Shown: positions 16,937-26,078, counted from the first letter of the stretch. The stretch is DNA of 64,000 bases from Haloplanus ruber (GCF_024494725.1 NZ_JANHDK010000001.1:558001-622000), one strand, 5' to 3'. Notes: a model not told the origin generated them from the sequence alone. Made by a program: numbers and translations.

Positions 16937-18275
16937 GCAAGCCAAATCTACCGAGCAGAAGGTTACGGAGGCACAGGCCGCCGCGCTCGACCTGGCGAAC
17001 GTCGACGACGACGTGCGGAGCGACACCCTCCGGGCGGTCGCCGACGCCATCGACGCGAACCACGAGCGCATCCTCGACGCCAACGCGAAGGACGTGCAGG
17101 CGGCCGAGGAACTGCTCGAAGCCGGCGAGTACAGCCAGGCGCTGGTCGACCGCCTCGACCTCTCGCCGTCGAAACTCGACGATATCACCGAGATGGTCCG
17201 GAGCGTCGCCGCCCAGGCGGACCCCCTGGGCCGGACGCTGGAATCCCGCCGACTCGACGAGGACCTCGAACTCTACAAGGTGGGCGTCCCCATCGGGGTC
17301 ATCGGCACCGTCTTCGAATCCCGGCCGGACGCGCTCGTTCAGATCGCCGCGCTCAGCCTCAAATCCGGCAACGCCGTCATCCTGAAAGGCGGGAGCGAGG
17401 CGAGTCACTCCAACCGCGTGCTGTACGAGATCATCGCGGAGGCGACGGCCGACCTGCCCGACGGCTGGGCACAACTCATCGAGGCCCGAGAGGACGTGAC
17501 GACGCTTCTCGGGATGGACGACGCCGTCGACCTGCTCATGCCCCGTGGAAGCTCCGAGTTCGTCAGCTACATCCAGGACAACACGAGTATTCCCGTCCTC
17601 GGCCACACCGAGGGCGTGTGTCACGTCTTCGTCGACCGCGCGGCCGACCTCGAGATGGCCGCGGACGTCGCCTTCGACGCCAAGGTGCAGTATCCCGCGG
17701 TGTGCAACGCCGTCGAGACGCTCGTGGTCCACGAGGCCGTCGCCGACGAGTTCCTGCCCGGGATGGTCGAGCGCTACCGCGAGGCGGGGGTCACGCTCCG
17801 TGGCGACGCCCCGACCCGCGAGGTTGTCGACATCGACCCCGCGACCGACGAGGACTGGTCGACCGAGTACGGCGACCTCGAACTCTCGATCAAGATTGTC
17901 GACTCCCTCGCGGCCGCCGTCGATCACGTCAACGCCCACGGCTCGAAGCACACGGAGTCCATCGTGACCACGGACGCCGACCGCGCGGGCACCTTCATGC
18001 GGAGCGTCGACGCCGCGAGCGTCTTCCACAACGCCTCGACGCGCTTTGCGGACGGCTACCGCTTCGGCCTCGGCGCCGAGGTGGGCATCAGCACGGGGAA
18101 GATCCACGCCCGCGGCCCCGTCGGCCTCGAAGGTCTCACCACCTACAAGTACCACCTCGAAGGCGACGGGCAACTCGTCGCCACCTACAGCGGCGAGGGC
18201 GCGAAGCCCTATCTCCACGAGGAGTTCGACGGCGAGTGGCGTCCCGGTCGGCTCTCGGACGCCGACACGGAGTGA
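16929..18275 (+). CDS. proA: glutamate-5-semialdehyde dehydrogenase (gamma-glutamyl phosphate reductase)
   Basis: A 448-residue aldehyde-dehydrogenase-fold enzyme that reduces gamma-glutamyl phosphate to the semialdehyde. The catalytic Cys lies in [18 protein letters not shown]. Other ProA blocks are [46 protein letters not shown] and [20 protein letters not shown]. It is the last gene of the proline operon and makes a functional unit with ProB, since gamma-glutamyl phosphate is labile and is passed on directly. Confidence 0.96.
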   Translation: MTEQAKSTEQKVTEAQAAALDLANVDDDVRSDTLRAVADAIDANHERILDANAKDVQAAEELLEAGEYSQALVDRLDLSPSKLDDITEMVRSVAAQADPLGRTLESRRLDEDLELYKVGVPIGVIGTVFESRPDALVQIAALSLKSGNAVILKGGSEASHSNRVLYEIIAEATADLPDGWAQLIEAREDVTTLLGMDDAVDLLMPRGSSEFVSYIQDNTSIPVLGHTEGVCHVFVDRAADLEMAADVAFDAKVQYPAVCNAVETLVVHEAVADEFLPGMVERYREAGVTLRGDAPTREVVDIDPATDEDWSTEYGDLELSIKIVDSLAAAVDHVNAHGSKHTESIVTTDADRAGTFMRSVDAASVFHNASTRFADGYRFGLGAEVGISTGKIHARGPVGLEGLTTYKYHLEGDGQLVATYSGEGAKPYLHEEFDGEWRPGRLSDADTE

Positions 18276-18310
18276 CACGGACGGCGCGCCACACGCGGTG
18301 ACGCCTCGTC

Positions 18311-19036
18311 TCAGGGGAGCAGGTCGTCGAGTGTGTCCGCGATCCGATCCCGCCACAGGTAGGCGACGACGGCGAGAGCGGTGACGACGCCGAACAGGAC
18401 GGCAGCCCGGCGGAGTTCGCCCGCTGCCACGAGACCACCGAGGACGTTGGCGAGGAAGAACGCGGGTGCCCGGCCAACCACCGCGACGACGACGAGTTTG
18501 CGGAGGGGAATCTTGGTCAACCCGCCGACGAAACAGAGCGCATCGTCCGGGAGTCCGGGGATCAAAAAGAGGACGAACAGGGCAGGGAGGCCACGCCGCT
18601 CGACTAGCCCGTCGAACCGCTCCAGAACCGGCGCGTGGACCACGCGTTCGACGTACCCACGGCCGAACCGGCGCGACAGCCAGAAGGCGACCGCACTGCC
18701 CAGACCGATGCCGACGACGTTGAACAGCGTCCCCCACCACGGGCCGAAGAGGTAGCCGGCGACGACCGCAAGCACCTGTCCGGGGATCGGCGCCAGAACG
18801 ACTTGGAGAACTTGGAGGACGACCAGGGCGACGGGCGCCAGTGCTCCGAACCCACGGACGAACGCCCGGAGTGTCGCGGCGTCGGTCAGAATCCACAGTC
18901 GGTCGCGAACCAGAACGGTCACCGTCGCGAGCGCGAGGCCGCCGACGAGAAGGGACGCGAGCGTGCGCCGACGCGCCTGCTTCGAGGCGAAGAGTCTCAC
19001 GATCCACCCGCTGTCGGCCGGCGCTCCTCTCCCCAC
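18311..19036 (-). CDS. TVP38/TMEM64 (DedA-superfamily) membrane protein
   Basis: A 241-residue polytopic protein with the VTT/SNARE-associated domain: APIPGQVLAVVAGYLFGPWWG, then GSAVAFWLSRRFGRGYVERVV, then LFLIPGLPDDALCFVGGLTKI with the conserved Pro-Gly motifs of a re-entrant loop. Relatives act in lipid scrambling or membrane transport in other organisms; the archaeal role is not known. The start is either GTG 19036 or the in-frame GTG at 19000, which removes 12 residues. It is convergent with proA and downstream of the dehydrogenase gene on the same strand. Confidence 0.85.
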   Translation of the reverse strand: MGRGAPADSGWIVRLFASKQARRRTLASLLVGGLALATVTVLVRDRLWILTDAATLRAFVRGFGALAPVALVVLQVLQVVLAPIPGQVLAVVAGYLFGPWWGTLFNVVGIGLGSAVAFWLSRRFGRGYVERVVHAPVLERFDGLVERRGLPALFVLFLIPGLPDDALCFVGGLTKIPLRKLVVVAVVGRAPAFFLANVLGGLVAAGELRRAAVLFGVVTALAVVAYLWRDRIADTLDDLLP

Positions 19037-19076
19037 CTCTCTCCCACGGACCCGACCGGCCGCCCCTCCGACCCGC

Positions 19077-20042
19077 TCACTCCGCCCCGGATACGTCGTT
19101 TACTGGATTTCGGGGCATGGCGCCCTGCAAGATGTCTCGCAGGTCTTCGGTGACCGTCCGGCGCATGGTCGCCATCGACTCCTCGGAGTACCAGGCGACG
19201 TGTGGCGTGTAGACGACCGATTCGTGCTCGATGGGCGGGATTCGATCCGGCGGCTCCTCGGGCAACACGTCGAGACCCGCGCCGGCGATTTCCCCGTCCT
19301 CGACCGCCTCGCCGAGGGCGTCGATATCGACCAGCGGCCCCCGGGCGGTGTTGATCAGAATCGCGTCCTCGCGCATCCGCTCGAAGGCCGCCGCGTCGAT
19401 GAGGTGGTGCGTCTCCTCGGTGAGTGGCGCGTGGACCGACACGTACTTCGAGCGCTCCAGGAGGGTGTCGAGGTCGACCTTCTCGGCGTCTGCGGCCTCG
19501 ACCGCCGCGGCGTCGACGTAGGGGTCGTAGACGAGAACGTCGAGGTCGAAGCCAGCGACGAGTTCCCGCAGGCGCTGTGGGAGTTTGCCGAAGCCGACGA
19601 GACCGAGCGTCGACCCGGTGAGACGATGCATTGGTTTGCCGCCGGTCCAGTCCCACTCCCCGCCCTTGATCGCCCGGTCGTAGCTGGGGACCTTGCGGAT
19701 GCAGGCGAGGAGGAGTGCGAGCGCGTGCGTTGGCACCTCCTCGATACAGTAGTCGGGCACGTTCACCACCGGGACGCCGTGCTCGGTGGCGGCGTCGAGG
19801 TCGACGGAGTCGACACCGATACCGTACCGGCCGACGGCCTGGAGGTCGAGCGCCTCGAACACCGCCTCGGTAATCTCTGCGTACTGCACCAGGAGTGCGT
19901 CGGCGTCCTCGGCGGCCTCGATTACCTCCTCGGGGGTTCGGGCGTACTCCCCCCGAAGCTCCACGTCGGCGTCCTCGAGGGCCGTTCGCTCTATCGACAG
20001 GTCGGGGAAGTCGTAGTCGGTGACGACGATCCGGTAGGTCAT
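19077..20042 (-). CDS. C-terminal-binding-protein-type D-2-hydroxyacid dehydrogenase
   Basis: A 321-residue NAD(H)-dependent enzyme, start MTYRIVVTDYDFPDLSIERT (ATG 20042). It follows the layout of 2-hydroxyacid dehydrogenases: N-terminal catalytic part with QYAEITEAVFEALDLQAVGRYGIG, NAD-binding GLVGFGKLPQRLRE, catalytic NTARGPLVDIDALG and terminal HVAWYSEESMATMR with the catalytic His. The glycine motif is GxGxxP-like rather than GxGxxG, as in CtBP relatives. It probably reduces a 2-keto acid or acts in serine-like metabolism; the substrate is unknown. Confidence 0.9.
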   Translation of the reverse strand: MTYRIVVTDYDFPDLSIERTALEDADVELRGEYARTPEEVIEAAEDADALLVQYAEITEAVFEALDLQAVGRYGIGVDSVDLDAATEHGVPVVNVPDYCIEEVPTHALALLLACIRKVPSYDRAIKGGEWDWTGGKPMHRLTGSTLGLVGFGKLPQRLRELVAGFDLDVLVYDPYVDAAAVEAADAEKVDLDTLLERSKYVSVHAPLTEETHHLIDAAAFERMREDAILINTARGPLVDIDALGEAVEDGEIAGAGLDVLPEEPPDRIPPIEHESVVYTPHVAWYSEESMATMRRTVTEDLRDILQGAMPRNPVNDVSGAE

Positions 20043-20127
20043 CGTTCGGCGTGGGTCGCGGTATCCACATAAACGTCCCGCCGCGGGCCCCGTCTCGGGC
20101 GTCACACCCGCCGACTCGCGACAGCGG

Positions 20128-20907
20128 TCACCCCTCGTTGAACTCGTCGATGAGGCGGGCACGCTCGGCCGTGGTGAACTGCTCCCACCAGACGGCAGCC
20201 TCGTGTTCGCGCGCCGTGTCGGGGTCGGTCGCGTTCACGCCGCCGTTGATCGCCCGCTTCGAGTGTTTGACCGCACTCTGTCCCGTGTGTTGGATCGAAT
20301 CGACGACGTCGTCGACGGCGTCGTCGAGATCCGACCGGGGGACGACCCGATTGAGGAAGCCGGCGTCCCGGGCCGCTGCGGCGTCGATCAAGTCTGCCGT
20401 GTAGACGAGTTCCTTCAGTTTGGCCTCGCCGATCAACTGCGCGAGGCGGTATGTCGACCCGCCGCTCGGCACCATTCCGATGTCGGTCGTCGGGACGCCG
20501 AACTCGGCGTCGTCGACGGCGATCCGCAGGTCACAGAAGGCCGCCAGGATGAGGCCGCCACCGACACAGTAGCCGTTGATCTTGGCGATAGTCGGTGGGT
20601 GGAGGTCGTACAGCGCCCGATAGACGTCCTCGTAGAGGAAGCGCTGGCGGTCTTTCTGTCGCGGGTCGTGGGCGGCGGCGTCGCCCGCGTACTCCTCGAT
20701 ATCGGCACCGGCACAGAAGGCGTCGGTCCCCTCGCCGGTGACGACCACGACGTCGATGTCGCGGTCGAGTTGGATCTCGGTGAACGCACGTGCCAGATCA
20801 AGTGACACCTCGGTGCTCAGGGCGTTGTACTTCTCCGGGCGGTGGAACGTGACCGTCGCGACGCCGTCGTCGACGGTCACGGAGATGCTCTCGTAGGCGC
20901 CGTACAT
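20128..20907 (-). CDS. enoyl-CoA hydratase/isomerase family protein
   Basis: A 259-residue crotonase-fold protein starting at MYGAYESISVTVDDGVATVT (ATG 20907). CoA-binding and oxyanion regions are visible: HRPEKYNALS, AFCAGADIEEYAG, GYCVGGGLILAAFCDLRIA, and FGVPTTDIGMVPSGGSTYRL. The late region keeps an acidic residue in the position used by hydratases and isomerases. Likely substrates are enoyl-CoA esters in beta-oxidation or amino-acid breakdown, fitting other acyl-CoA genes at 23-31 kb. It is a single gene downstream of the hairpin at 21012-21043. Confidence 0.92.
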   Translation of the reverse strand: MYGAYESISVTVDDGVATVTFHRPEKYNALSTEVSLDLARAFTEIQLDRDIDVVVVTGEGTDAFCAGADIEEYAGDAAAHDPRQKDRQRFLYEDVYRALYDLHPPTIAKINGYCVGGGLILAAFCDLRIAVDDAEFGVPTTDIGMVPSGGSTYRLAQLIGEAKLKELVYTADLIDAAAARDAGFLNRVVPRSDLDDAVDDVVDSIQHTGQSAVKHSKRAINGGVNATDPDTAREHEAAVWWEQFTTAERARLIDEFNEG

Positions 20908-21011
20908 GGTGTGACGAACTCCCAAACCGGGCTTAAATCCCGGGGACCACGAACGCCGAACGGCCCACCGCACCTCGCGCCGCCCTCATACGGATTTTGT
21001 AACTGTTTACT

Positions 21012-21043
21012 GGTGGGTCGCTGGACCGTCTCGACGACCCACC
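21012..21043. repeat. inverted repeat with 9-bp GGTGGGTCG/CGACCCACC arms
   Basis: Perfect 9-bp arms around a 14-nt loop. Weaker symmetry extends to GTAA (20999) and TTAC (21054), so the whole element is about 56 bp. It lies between the small membrane gene (stop at 21068) and the enoyl-CoA hydratase gene (start 20907), both on the minus strand. It could be a transcription terminator, but no T-run follows on the minus strand. Confidence 0.5.
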
Positions 21044-21067
21044 GATAATTACTTACAACAACCTGTA

Positions 21068-21280
21068 TCACTCGTCGGTCGTATCGATCCCGAGGACCGC
21101 GTTCAGACCACAGAAACAGGTCACGGCGTTGAAGCCGAAGCCGAGTGCTCCCGCCGCGGCGAGGACTCCGGTCGTTCGCTTACCGCCTCTGAGGGCGCCG
21201 ATGGCGACGACGGTGAGTACCGCCGCGAAAAGCGCCCGCACGAGTCTGTCGCGACCACCCACGTTCTTCTCGGTACGCAT
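21068..21280 (-). CDS. small DUF2892/YgaP-like membrane protein
   Basis: A 70-residue protein from ATG 21280 (MRTEKNVGGRDRLVRALFAA). It has two hydrophobic helices (AAVLTVVAIGALRG and GVLAAAGALGFGFNAVTCF) and the N(V)GxxDRLVR start typical of the DUF2892 inner-membrane family. Two Cys residues in VTCFCGLNAVLG resemble the CP-type motif seen in relatives fused to rhodanese domains. The function is unknown; a link to sulfur chemistry is only suggested by the family. It is flanked on both sides by inverted repeats. Confidence 0.8.
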   Translation of the reverse strand: MRTEKNVGGRDRLVRALFAAVLTVVAIGALRGGKRTTGVLAAAGALGFGFNAVTCFCGLNAVLGIDTTDE

Positions 21281-21284
21281 AGTC

Positions 21285-21332
21285 GACGGTGGGGGTCGAA
21301 CGTCTATGAACGTTTGGCCCCCACCCACCGTC
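21285..21332. repeat. 48-nt nested inverted repeat upstream of the DUF2892 gene
   Basis: Outer arms GACGGTGGG (21285-21293) and CCCACCGTC (21324-21332) are perfect. Inner arms AACGT/ACGTT flank CTATGA. It begins 4 nt before the ATG of the small membrane gene, on that gene's promoter side, so it could be an operator or a 5' RNA hairpin. Confidence 0.5.
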
Positions 21333-21377
21333 ACCTACTCCGGGCGTGATCTCCCACGCCAAATCAGGTCACACAAC

Positions 21378-21461
21378 GACCGCGTCGTGATCCTTGGCGG
21401 GACGTTCACGCCGGTCTACAACGGGCATCGGGCGGTCTTGGACCACACGGTTCGGACGTCG
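21378..21461 (+). pseudogene. remnant of a phosphopantetheine adenylyltransferase (CoaD-like) gene, N-terminal fragment
   Basis: Translation of these 28 codons gives DRVVILGGTFTPVYNGHRAV followed by LDHTVRTS. GGTFxPVxxGHRA is the nucleotide-binding start of archaeal pantetheine-phosphate adenylyltransferase, normally GGTFDPVHDGHRALF. Nothing after this point continues the family; the frame runs into the 3' end of the regulator gene on the other strand. A GTG at 21387 is the only start-like codon. This is a broken gene left after deletion or recombination. A functional coaD must lie elsewhere. Confidence 0.7.
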
Positions 21462-21462
21462 G

Positions 21463-22401
21463 TCAGGCCGGGGCGCCGTCATCGCGTTCGGCCCCGGCCG
21501 CGGCGATCAGGTTGGCCGCCGTTTTGACCGCGTCGACCGCGCTCTCTCCGAGAACGTAGGTAATCGGTTCGATGCCGAACGCGCCCTCGTGGTAGAGGAC
21601 GCGGGGAACGCCCGCCGCGAACAGGTCGTCCAGTCGGGCGCGGCGGTCCTCGTACGCGGCGTCGAACGCGACGGCGTCGACCGAGTCGGGCACCGCCGCG
21701 AGGAGGGTATCGCTCGTCGCTAGGTTGATCGCACCCCGGATCGCCGGGTCGGCGGCCGTGGCGGCAAGCAGGGTCGTCGACACGTGCTTGGAGGCGCCAA
21801 ACTCCGGGTTCGCGGGGACGTTGACCCCGCCACGCATCGCGTGGAGGCGCCCGGGAACGGCCGCGACGTCGGTCTGGTCGGTCGCGTCGGGCAGTGACAT
21901 CGCCACGTTCGTCCCGACGTTCGGGACGTGCGCGGCCGCCTCCGGCGTGTTGGCAAAGCGCCTGACTGCTCGGCGCACGTTCGAGAGGGTCTCCCGTTCG
22001 GCCTGGACCGCCCGGTCGCGGCCGCGGACACAGAGATCACACCCCATGCCCGCCAGCGCGGGCATCTCCTCCTCGTGGATCGCACAGATCGGTCCCCGGT
22101 CCTCGAACTCACGGACCAGTTCCATGAGTTCCGCCAGCGCCTCGTAGTCGTCCATCCGGCCCGTCTCGAAGCCGTCAGCGATCCGCTCGACCGTCGCCCG
22201 CATCCGTGGGTGCTCGACGAGCCGCTCCTCGCCGTCCGACTCGCCGGCGAGATACTGACTCACGGCCGCCTGCGAGACGCCGAGGCGGTCGGCGACCTCG
22301 CGCTGTGCGAACCCGCGATCCGCGAGTTCGGCCGCGAGCATCGACCGCACCGTCGGCAGGAAGCGCTCGACGACGATCTCGCTCGGCAACTGCACCGTCA
22401 C
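21463..22401 (-). CDS. HTH-ThiN transcriptional regulator (ThiR-like)
   Basis: A 312-residue protein. Residues about 15-60 form a Cro/C1-type helix-turn-helix (DRGFAQREVADRLGVSQAAVSQYLAG). The middle region contains CAIHEEEMPALAGMGCDLC, three Cys and a His that could bind zinc. The C-terminal half, from NVGTNVAMSLPDATDQTDVAAVPGR onward, is a ThiN (thiamine-phosphate synthase) domain. In archaea this HTH-ThiN architecture is known as ThiR, a regulator of thiamine genes that senses thiamine phosphate. Start is GTG 22401. No thi gene is next to it, so it acts in trans. Confidence 0.85.
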   Translation of the reverse strand: MTVQLPSEIVVERFLPTVRSMLAAELADRGFAQREVADRLGVSQAAVSQYLAGESDGEERLVEHPRMRATVERIADGFETGRMDDYEALAELMELVREFEDRGPICAIHEEEMPALAGMGCDLCVRGRDRAVQAERETLSNVRRAVRRFANTPEAAAHVPNVGTNVAMSLPDATDQTDVAAVPGRLHAMRGGVNVPANPEFGASKHVSTTLLAATAADPAIRGAINLATSDTLLAAVPDSVDAVAFDAAYEDRRARLDDLFAAGVPRVLYHEGAFGIEPITYVLGESAVDAVKTAANLIAAAGAERDDGAPA

Positions 22402-22482
22402 GGTACCACCGTCCGTGCGCGTGCCATATCCACACCCTCGTAGTCGCCCGGTTTATATGCTGGTGACCGGCGTCGCCCGGAA

Positions 22483-22490
22483 TCCTTAGG
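22483..22490 (+). promoter_or_regulatory. likely TATA-like box of the JAMM gene
   Basis: TCCTTAGG lies 24-31 nt before ATG 22514, in the CTTA form common in haloarchaeal leaderless promoters. A further AT stretch, TTTATATGC at 22452-22460, lies 54-62 nt before the ATG and may belong to an upstream element. Confidence 0.45.
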
Positions 22491-22513
22491 GGGGGACGGA
22501 CCCGAATCAGGGT

Positions 22514-23074
22514 ATGCGCCTGTTCCGGTCGAGTGAACTCCTCGGCATCGCCCGCGAGACGCTGGAGTTCGTCCGCGAAGCCAGCGAGGAGAGCCACCCA
22601 GACGAGTACATGGGATTTCTCCGCGCCGAGGACGCCCGGAAACTCGGTCTCGACCGGTCGGGACAGGTTATCACCGACGTGTTGGTCATTCCTGGCACCA
22701 CCTCGAACCCCGTCAGCGCGACAGTGAAAACGAGCATGAAACCGAACGACGTGCAGTCGGTGGGGTCGGTCCACTCACACCCGAACGGCGCTCTCCGGCC
22801 GAGTTCGGCCGACCTATCCACCTTCGGCCAGGGCGATGTCCATATCATCGTCGGCGCGCCGTACGGCCCCGACGACTGGCGTGCCTTCGACAACCGAGGC
22901 GAACCGACCACGCTCGACGTACTCGACATCGAACTTCCCGAGGAGCGCTTTTTCGACTTCACACAGGAGGATATCGACGCCGAACTGGTCGACGAGGGGC
23001 GGCGACGGGGCGTGGTCGATCACGAGCCCTACGATGACGACGACGATGGCGGCCTGCTGTCGTGGCTCCGCTGA
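22514..23074 (+). CDS. JAMM/MPN+ metalloprotease (possible desampylase)
   Basis: A 186-residue protein with an intact JAMM zinc site: Glu31 (DEYMGFL), then H87-S-H89, Ser97 and Asp100, giving HxHx7Sx2D (HSHPNGALRPSSAD). Such proteins remove the ubiquitin-like SAMP modifiers from targets in haloarchaea (HvJAMM1 is the studied case) or act on other isopeptides. The family fits but the substrate is not shown. The C-terminus is an Asp-rich tail ending DDDDDGGLLSWLR, an unusual addition. It is followed 65 bp later by a thioesterase gene on the same strand. Confidence 0.9.
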   Translation: MRLFRSSELLGIARETLEFVREASEESHPDEYMGFLRAEDARKLGLDRSGQVITDVLVIPGTTSNPVSATVKTSMKPNDVQSVGSVHSHPNGALRPSSADLSTFGQGDVHIIVGAPYGPDDWRAFDNRGEPTTLDVLDIELPEERFFDFTQEDIDAELVDEGRRRGVVDHEPYDDDDDGGLLSWLR

Positions 23075-23139
23075 CTCCGGTCGGCCCCGTCAGCGGCGAC
23101 ACCCCCAAGCGGGTCCAACGCGAAGGTACCTCTACTCCG

Positions 23140-23571
23140 ATGCCGATCACAGTGCTCGACTCCTACGTCGAGTCGACCGAGCGAATCCAGCCGAATCAGG
23201 CAAACAACTACGGAAACACACACGGCGGGGAGGTGGTTCGGCTGATGGACGAACTGGCTGCCATCGCGGCGATGACCGTCGCGGGAGAGACCTGTGTCAC
23301 AGCCCACATCGGGAGCGTCGACTTCCGGACCCCGATTCCGGTCGGCCACGTCGCGGTCCTGTCCGCGTACGTCTACGAAACCGGTAGCAGCAGTCTCGAA
23401 GTGCGGGTCGACGTGGAGAGCCGCGACCCGCGCGAGGAGGAGACCACACAGACCACGTCGGCGTGTTTCACCATGGTCGCCGTCGACGAGGACGGCGATC
23501 CGGTCGACGTGCCGGCGGTCGTCCCGCGAACCGACCGCGGCGAACGGTTGGTCGACGCCGCCCCCTGCTGA
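23140..23571 (+). CDS. acyl-CoA thioesterase (hotdog fold)
   Basis: A 143-residue protein, start MPITVLDSYVESTERIQPNQ (ATG 23140). The motif NNYGNTHGGEVVRLMDELAA is the HGGxxxxxxDE block of acyl-CoA hydrolases of the YciA/ACOT hotdog group. It is followed by TAHIGSVDFRTPIPVGHVAVL. It hydrolyses acyl-CoA to free acid and CoA in the cytoplasm. It sits 129 bp before an acyl-CoA ligase on the same strand, the reverse reaction, suggesting control of acyl-CoA pools. Confidence 0.92.
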   Translation: MPITVLDSYVESTERIQPNQANNYGNTHGGEVVRLMDELAAIAAMTVAGETCVTAHIGSVDFRTPIPVGHVAVLSAYVYETGSSSLEVRVDVESRDPREEETTQTTSACFTMVAVDEDGDPVDVPAVVPRTDRGERLVDAAPC

Positions 23572-23700
23572 CCCGATCCGACGGCTCGTTCGACCCGGCC
23601 GTCAGCCGTCGTCCGCCGAGCTATTGACCGACGCCAGGGACCTGTGCCGGATCGGGGACGGGGTGACAGGCTTTATCGGTGTCGTGTCGGACGTTTCTGT

Positions 23701-25329
23701 ATGGCTGGACAGACGCTCCGTCCGTTCCTGACGCGGGCGGCGACGCTGTATCCGGATCGGGCGGTCGTCGCACGGACGGGCGATGGCATCGACCGGGATA
23801 CGTACGCGGGCTACGCCGACCGGGTGCGGCGACTGGCGAGCGCCCTGCGGGCGGTGGGCATCGACCGCGGTGATCGCGTCGCGACCCTCTGTTGGAATCA
23901 CGATAACCACTTCACGGCCTACTTCGCGGTGCCCGACCTCGGCGCACAACTCCACACCATCAATCCGTTACTCCCGGCCGATGACGTGCAGCGTATCGTC
24001 GCGGAAGCGGGGGACCGCCTGCTGTTCGTCGATCCCTCGCTGGTCGACACGCTCCGTGACGCCTACGCCCCCGACGCCTTCGCGAGCGTCGAACGGGTGG
24101 TCGTCGTCGGCGCGGACGCTCCGGACCTCCCGCTCCCGACGACGACTCTCACCGACTTCGTCGCCGACCACGGCGGTGACTACGACCCGCCGACCCTCGA
24201 CGGTGACGACCCCGCCGGCCTGTGTTACTCCTCGGGGACGACCGGCGATCCGAAGGGGGTCGCGTACACCCAGCGGATGCTCTGGAGTCACACGATGGCG
24301 ATCATGACGCCCATGGGTCTGGACATCGCCGACGCCGACGTCGTCATGCCCGTCGTTCCGATGTTTCACATCAACGCCTGGGGACTCCCCTACGCGGCGA
24401 CGGCGGCGGGGGCAAAGCAGGTCTACCCCGGTCCCTCACCCGACCCCGCGGATCTGGTCGGCCTGATCGAACGCGAGGGCGTCACCCTCACCGCGGGGGT
24501 ACCAACCGTGTGGCTCGGCGTCCTCGAGTACCTGCAGGACCACGACGCCGACCTCTCGACGCTCTCCCGAATCGTCGTCGGGGGGGCGGCGCCGCCGGAA
24601 CGGCTGATCCGCGCGTTCGACGACCGGGGTATCGAGGTGGTCCACGGGTGGGGAATGACCGAGACGGCGCCCGTCGGCGCCGTCTCCCACCTCAAACCCG
24701 GCCTCCGGGACGCGGACTACGAGACGCAGTTGGCCAAACGCAAGAAGCAAGGGCTGATCCTCCCGGGACTGGAGTTCGAGGTGGTCGACGACGACGGCGA
24801 CACCGTGCCCCACGATGGCGAGGCGATGGGCGAACTCCGGGTGCGCGGCCCCTGGGTCGCCGAGGGGTACGTCGACGGCGACGACGGCGCCTTCGACGGG
24901 TCGTGGCTCCGCACCGGCGACGTCGTCACCGTCGATCCCGACGGCTACGTCGAACTCGTCGACCGGGCCGCGGACGTGATCAAGTCCGGTGGGGAGTGGA
25001 TCTCCTCACAGGCGGTCGAGAACGCTATCATGAGCCACGAGGCGGTGAGCGAGGCGGCGGTCGTCGGCGTTCCCCACGAGCGATGGGGGGAGCGGCCGGT
25101 CGTCTACGTCGTCGCCGACGCCGACCGCGACGAGGACGACCTGATCGCCGCGGCCGCCGACCGCGTCCGCCGGGAGTTCCCCGACTGGTGGGTGCCCGAC
25201 CAGTTCAGGTTCGTCGAGTCGGTGCCCAAGACCGCGACCGGCAAGTTCGCGAAGACGGCGCTCCGGGAGCGCCGGGATGAGCCCCTTTCGGGGCCGGTCG
25301 CGGCCGATCCACCGAACGACGACGCCTAA
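23701..25329 (+). CDS. AMP-forming acyl-CoA synthetase (medium/long-chain fatty-acid CoA ligase)
   Basis: A 542-residue member of the adenylate-forming family, start [20 protein letters not shown] (ATG 23701). Core motifs are [15 protein letters not shown] (A3), [14 protein letters not shown] (A5), [20 protein letters not shown] (A7), [15 protein letters not shown] (A8), and the catalytic Lys in [14 protein letters not shown] (A10). Its shape is that of fatty-acyl-CoA ligases (FadD-like) rather than acetyl-CoA synthetase. It activates a fatty acid with ATP and CoA. It is convergent with the GIDE protein (4-bp stop overlap). Confidence 0.92.
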   Translation: MAGQTLRPFLTRAATLYPDRAVVARTGDGIDRDTYAGYADRVRRLASALRAVGIDRGDRVATLCWNHDNHFTAYFAVPDLGAQLHTINPLLPADDVQRIVAEAGDRLLFVDPSLVDTLRDAYAPDAFASVERVVVVGADAPDLPLPTTTLTDFVADHGGDYDPPTLDGDDPAGLCYSSGTTGDPKGVAYTQRMLWSHTMAIMTPMGLDIADADVVMPVVPMFHINAWGLPYAATAAGAKQVYPGPSPDPADLVGLIEREGVTLTAGVPTVWLGVLEYLQDHDADLSTLSRIVVGGAAPPERLIRAFDDRGIEVVHGWGMTETAPVGAVSHLKPGLRDADYETQLAKRKKQGLILPGLEFEVVDDDGDTVPHDGEAMGELRVRGPWVAEGYVDGDDGAFDGSWLRTGDVVTVDPDGYVELVDRAADVIKSGGEWISSQAVENAIMSHEAVSEAAVVGVPHERWGERPVVYVVADADRDEDDLIAAAADRVRREFPDWWVPDQFRFVESVPKTATGKFAKTALRERRDEPLSGPVAADPPNDDA

Positions 25330-26063
25330 CCGACGAGCAGGAGGACGCCGAGGGCGGCGGCGAACAGACCCACGAGCAGTCCGGCGACCGACGTCTTCGA
25401 CAGTCGGAGGAGCGCTCGGGCGGGCGAGCCATCGACGGCGACCAGCGGGTCGACGCGGCCGTCGGCAACGCGCCCGACGACGGTCACCGTCTCGCCGGGC
25501 GAGAGGCGGTGTTCGCTGTACCGGCGCGTGCCGAGCGAGAGCGCGCGGGCGAGTGGGGCAAGCGCCGCCGGCGGCGACCGGTATCCCGAGTCGGGCGCCA
25601 GCCCGTCGGTGCGACGCTCGTAGCGGGCGATCCGATCCGGCAGTGTGTCCGCCGGCCCGACCGTGGCGACGACGGTCGGATCGAGGACGACGGTCCGGGT
25701 CGGCGCGTCGACCGGGACGGCCGCGTGAGGCGTCCGCAGGACGAACGGGCGGCTCTGCGACGGATCGTGAATCGTCACGTCGGTGGGGAAGAGAAACGAG
25801 CCGAGGCGTCGCTCCTCGACCGACGCCCGGAGGGTAACGCAGTCGACGCCGCTGAACGGCGCTTCGATCAGGTCGCCGTCGGCCTCGACGGTACCCGTGA
25901 GACGGACGAGCGAACCCTCCATGTCGTCGATCCGCGACACTGTCGCCACACGCAGGAGGGCGCTCGACCGCCAGACGTACCGCAGGCTAACGAGCGTGAT
26001 CAGCAGGCCGATAGCGAGCATCACGAGACCGAACAGTGAGGAAGCGGGGAAACTGATGGCCAT
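25326..26063 (-). CDS. GIDE-domain membrane protein
   Basis: A 245-residue protein with an N-terminal helix (SSLFGLVMLAIGLLITLVS), a soluble middle of about 180 residues and a C-terminal helix (TSVAGLLVGLFAAALGVLLL). The middle, VRLTGTVEADGDLIEAPFSG with DCVTLRASVEER and later YSEHRLSPGETVTVVGRV, matches the GIDE/MULAN outer domain, which in haloarchaea occurs without the RING finger. So no ubiquitin ligase activity is expected. The role is unknown, perhaps membrane stress. Confidence 0.82.
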   Translation of the reverse strand: MAISFPASSLFGLVMLAIGLLITLVSLRYVWRSSALLRVATVSRIDDMEGSLVRLTGTVEADGDLIEAPFSGVDCVTLRASVEERRLGSFLFPTDVTIHDPSQSRPFVLRTPHAAVPVDAPTRTVVLDPTVVATVGPADTLPDRIARYERRTDGLAPDSGYRSPPAALAPLARALSLGTRRYSEHRLSPGETVTVVGRVADGRVDPLVAVDGSPARALLRLSKTSVAGLLVGLFAAALGVLLLVG

Positions 26064-26078
26064 AGCGTGACGGGAGGA

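Noticed and set aside
16923..19007. A 694-codon minus-strand open frame opposite proA and the TVP38 gene
   Set aside because: It is a shadow of proA (catalytic Cys motif on the plus strand) and of the TVP38 protein in another frame.
21012..21043. Reading the hairpin as an insertion-sequence end
   Set aside because: No target-site duplication, no transposase fragment and no second matching end was seen nearby. It is kept only as an inverted repeat.
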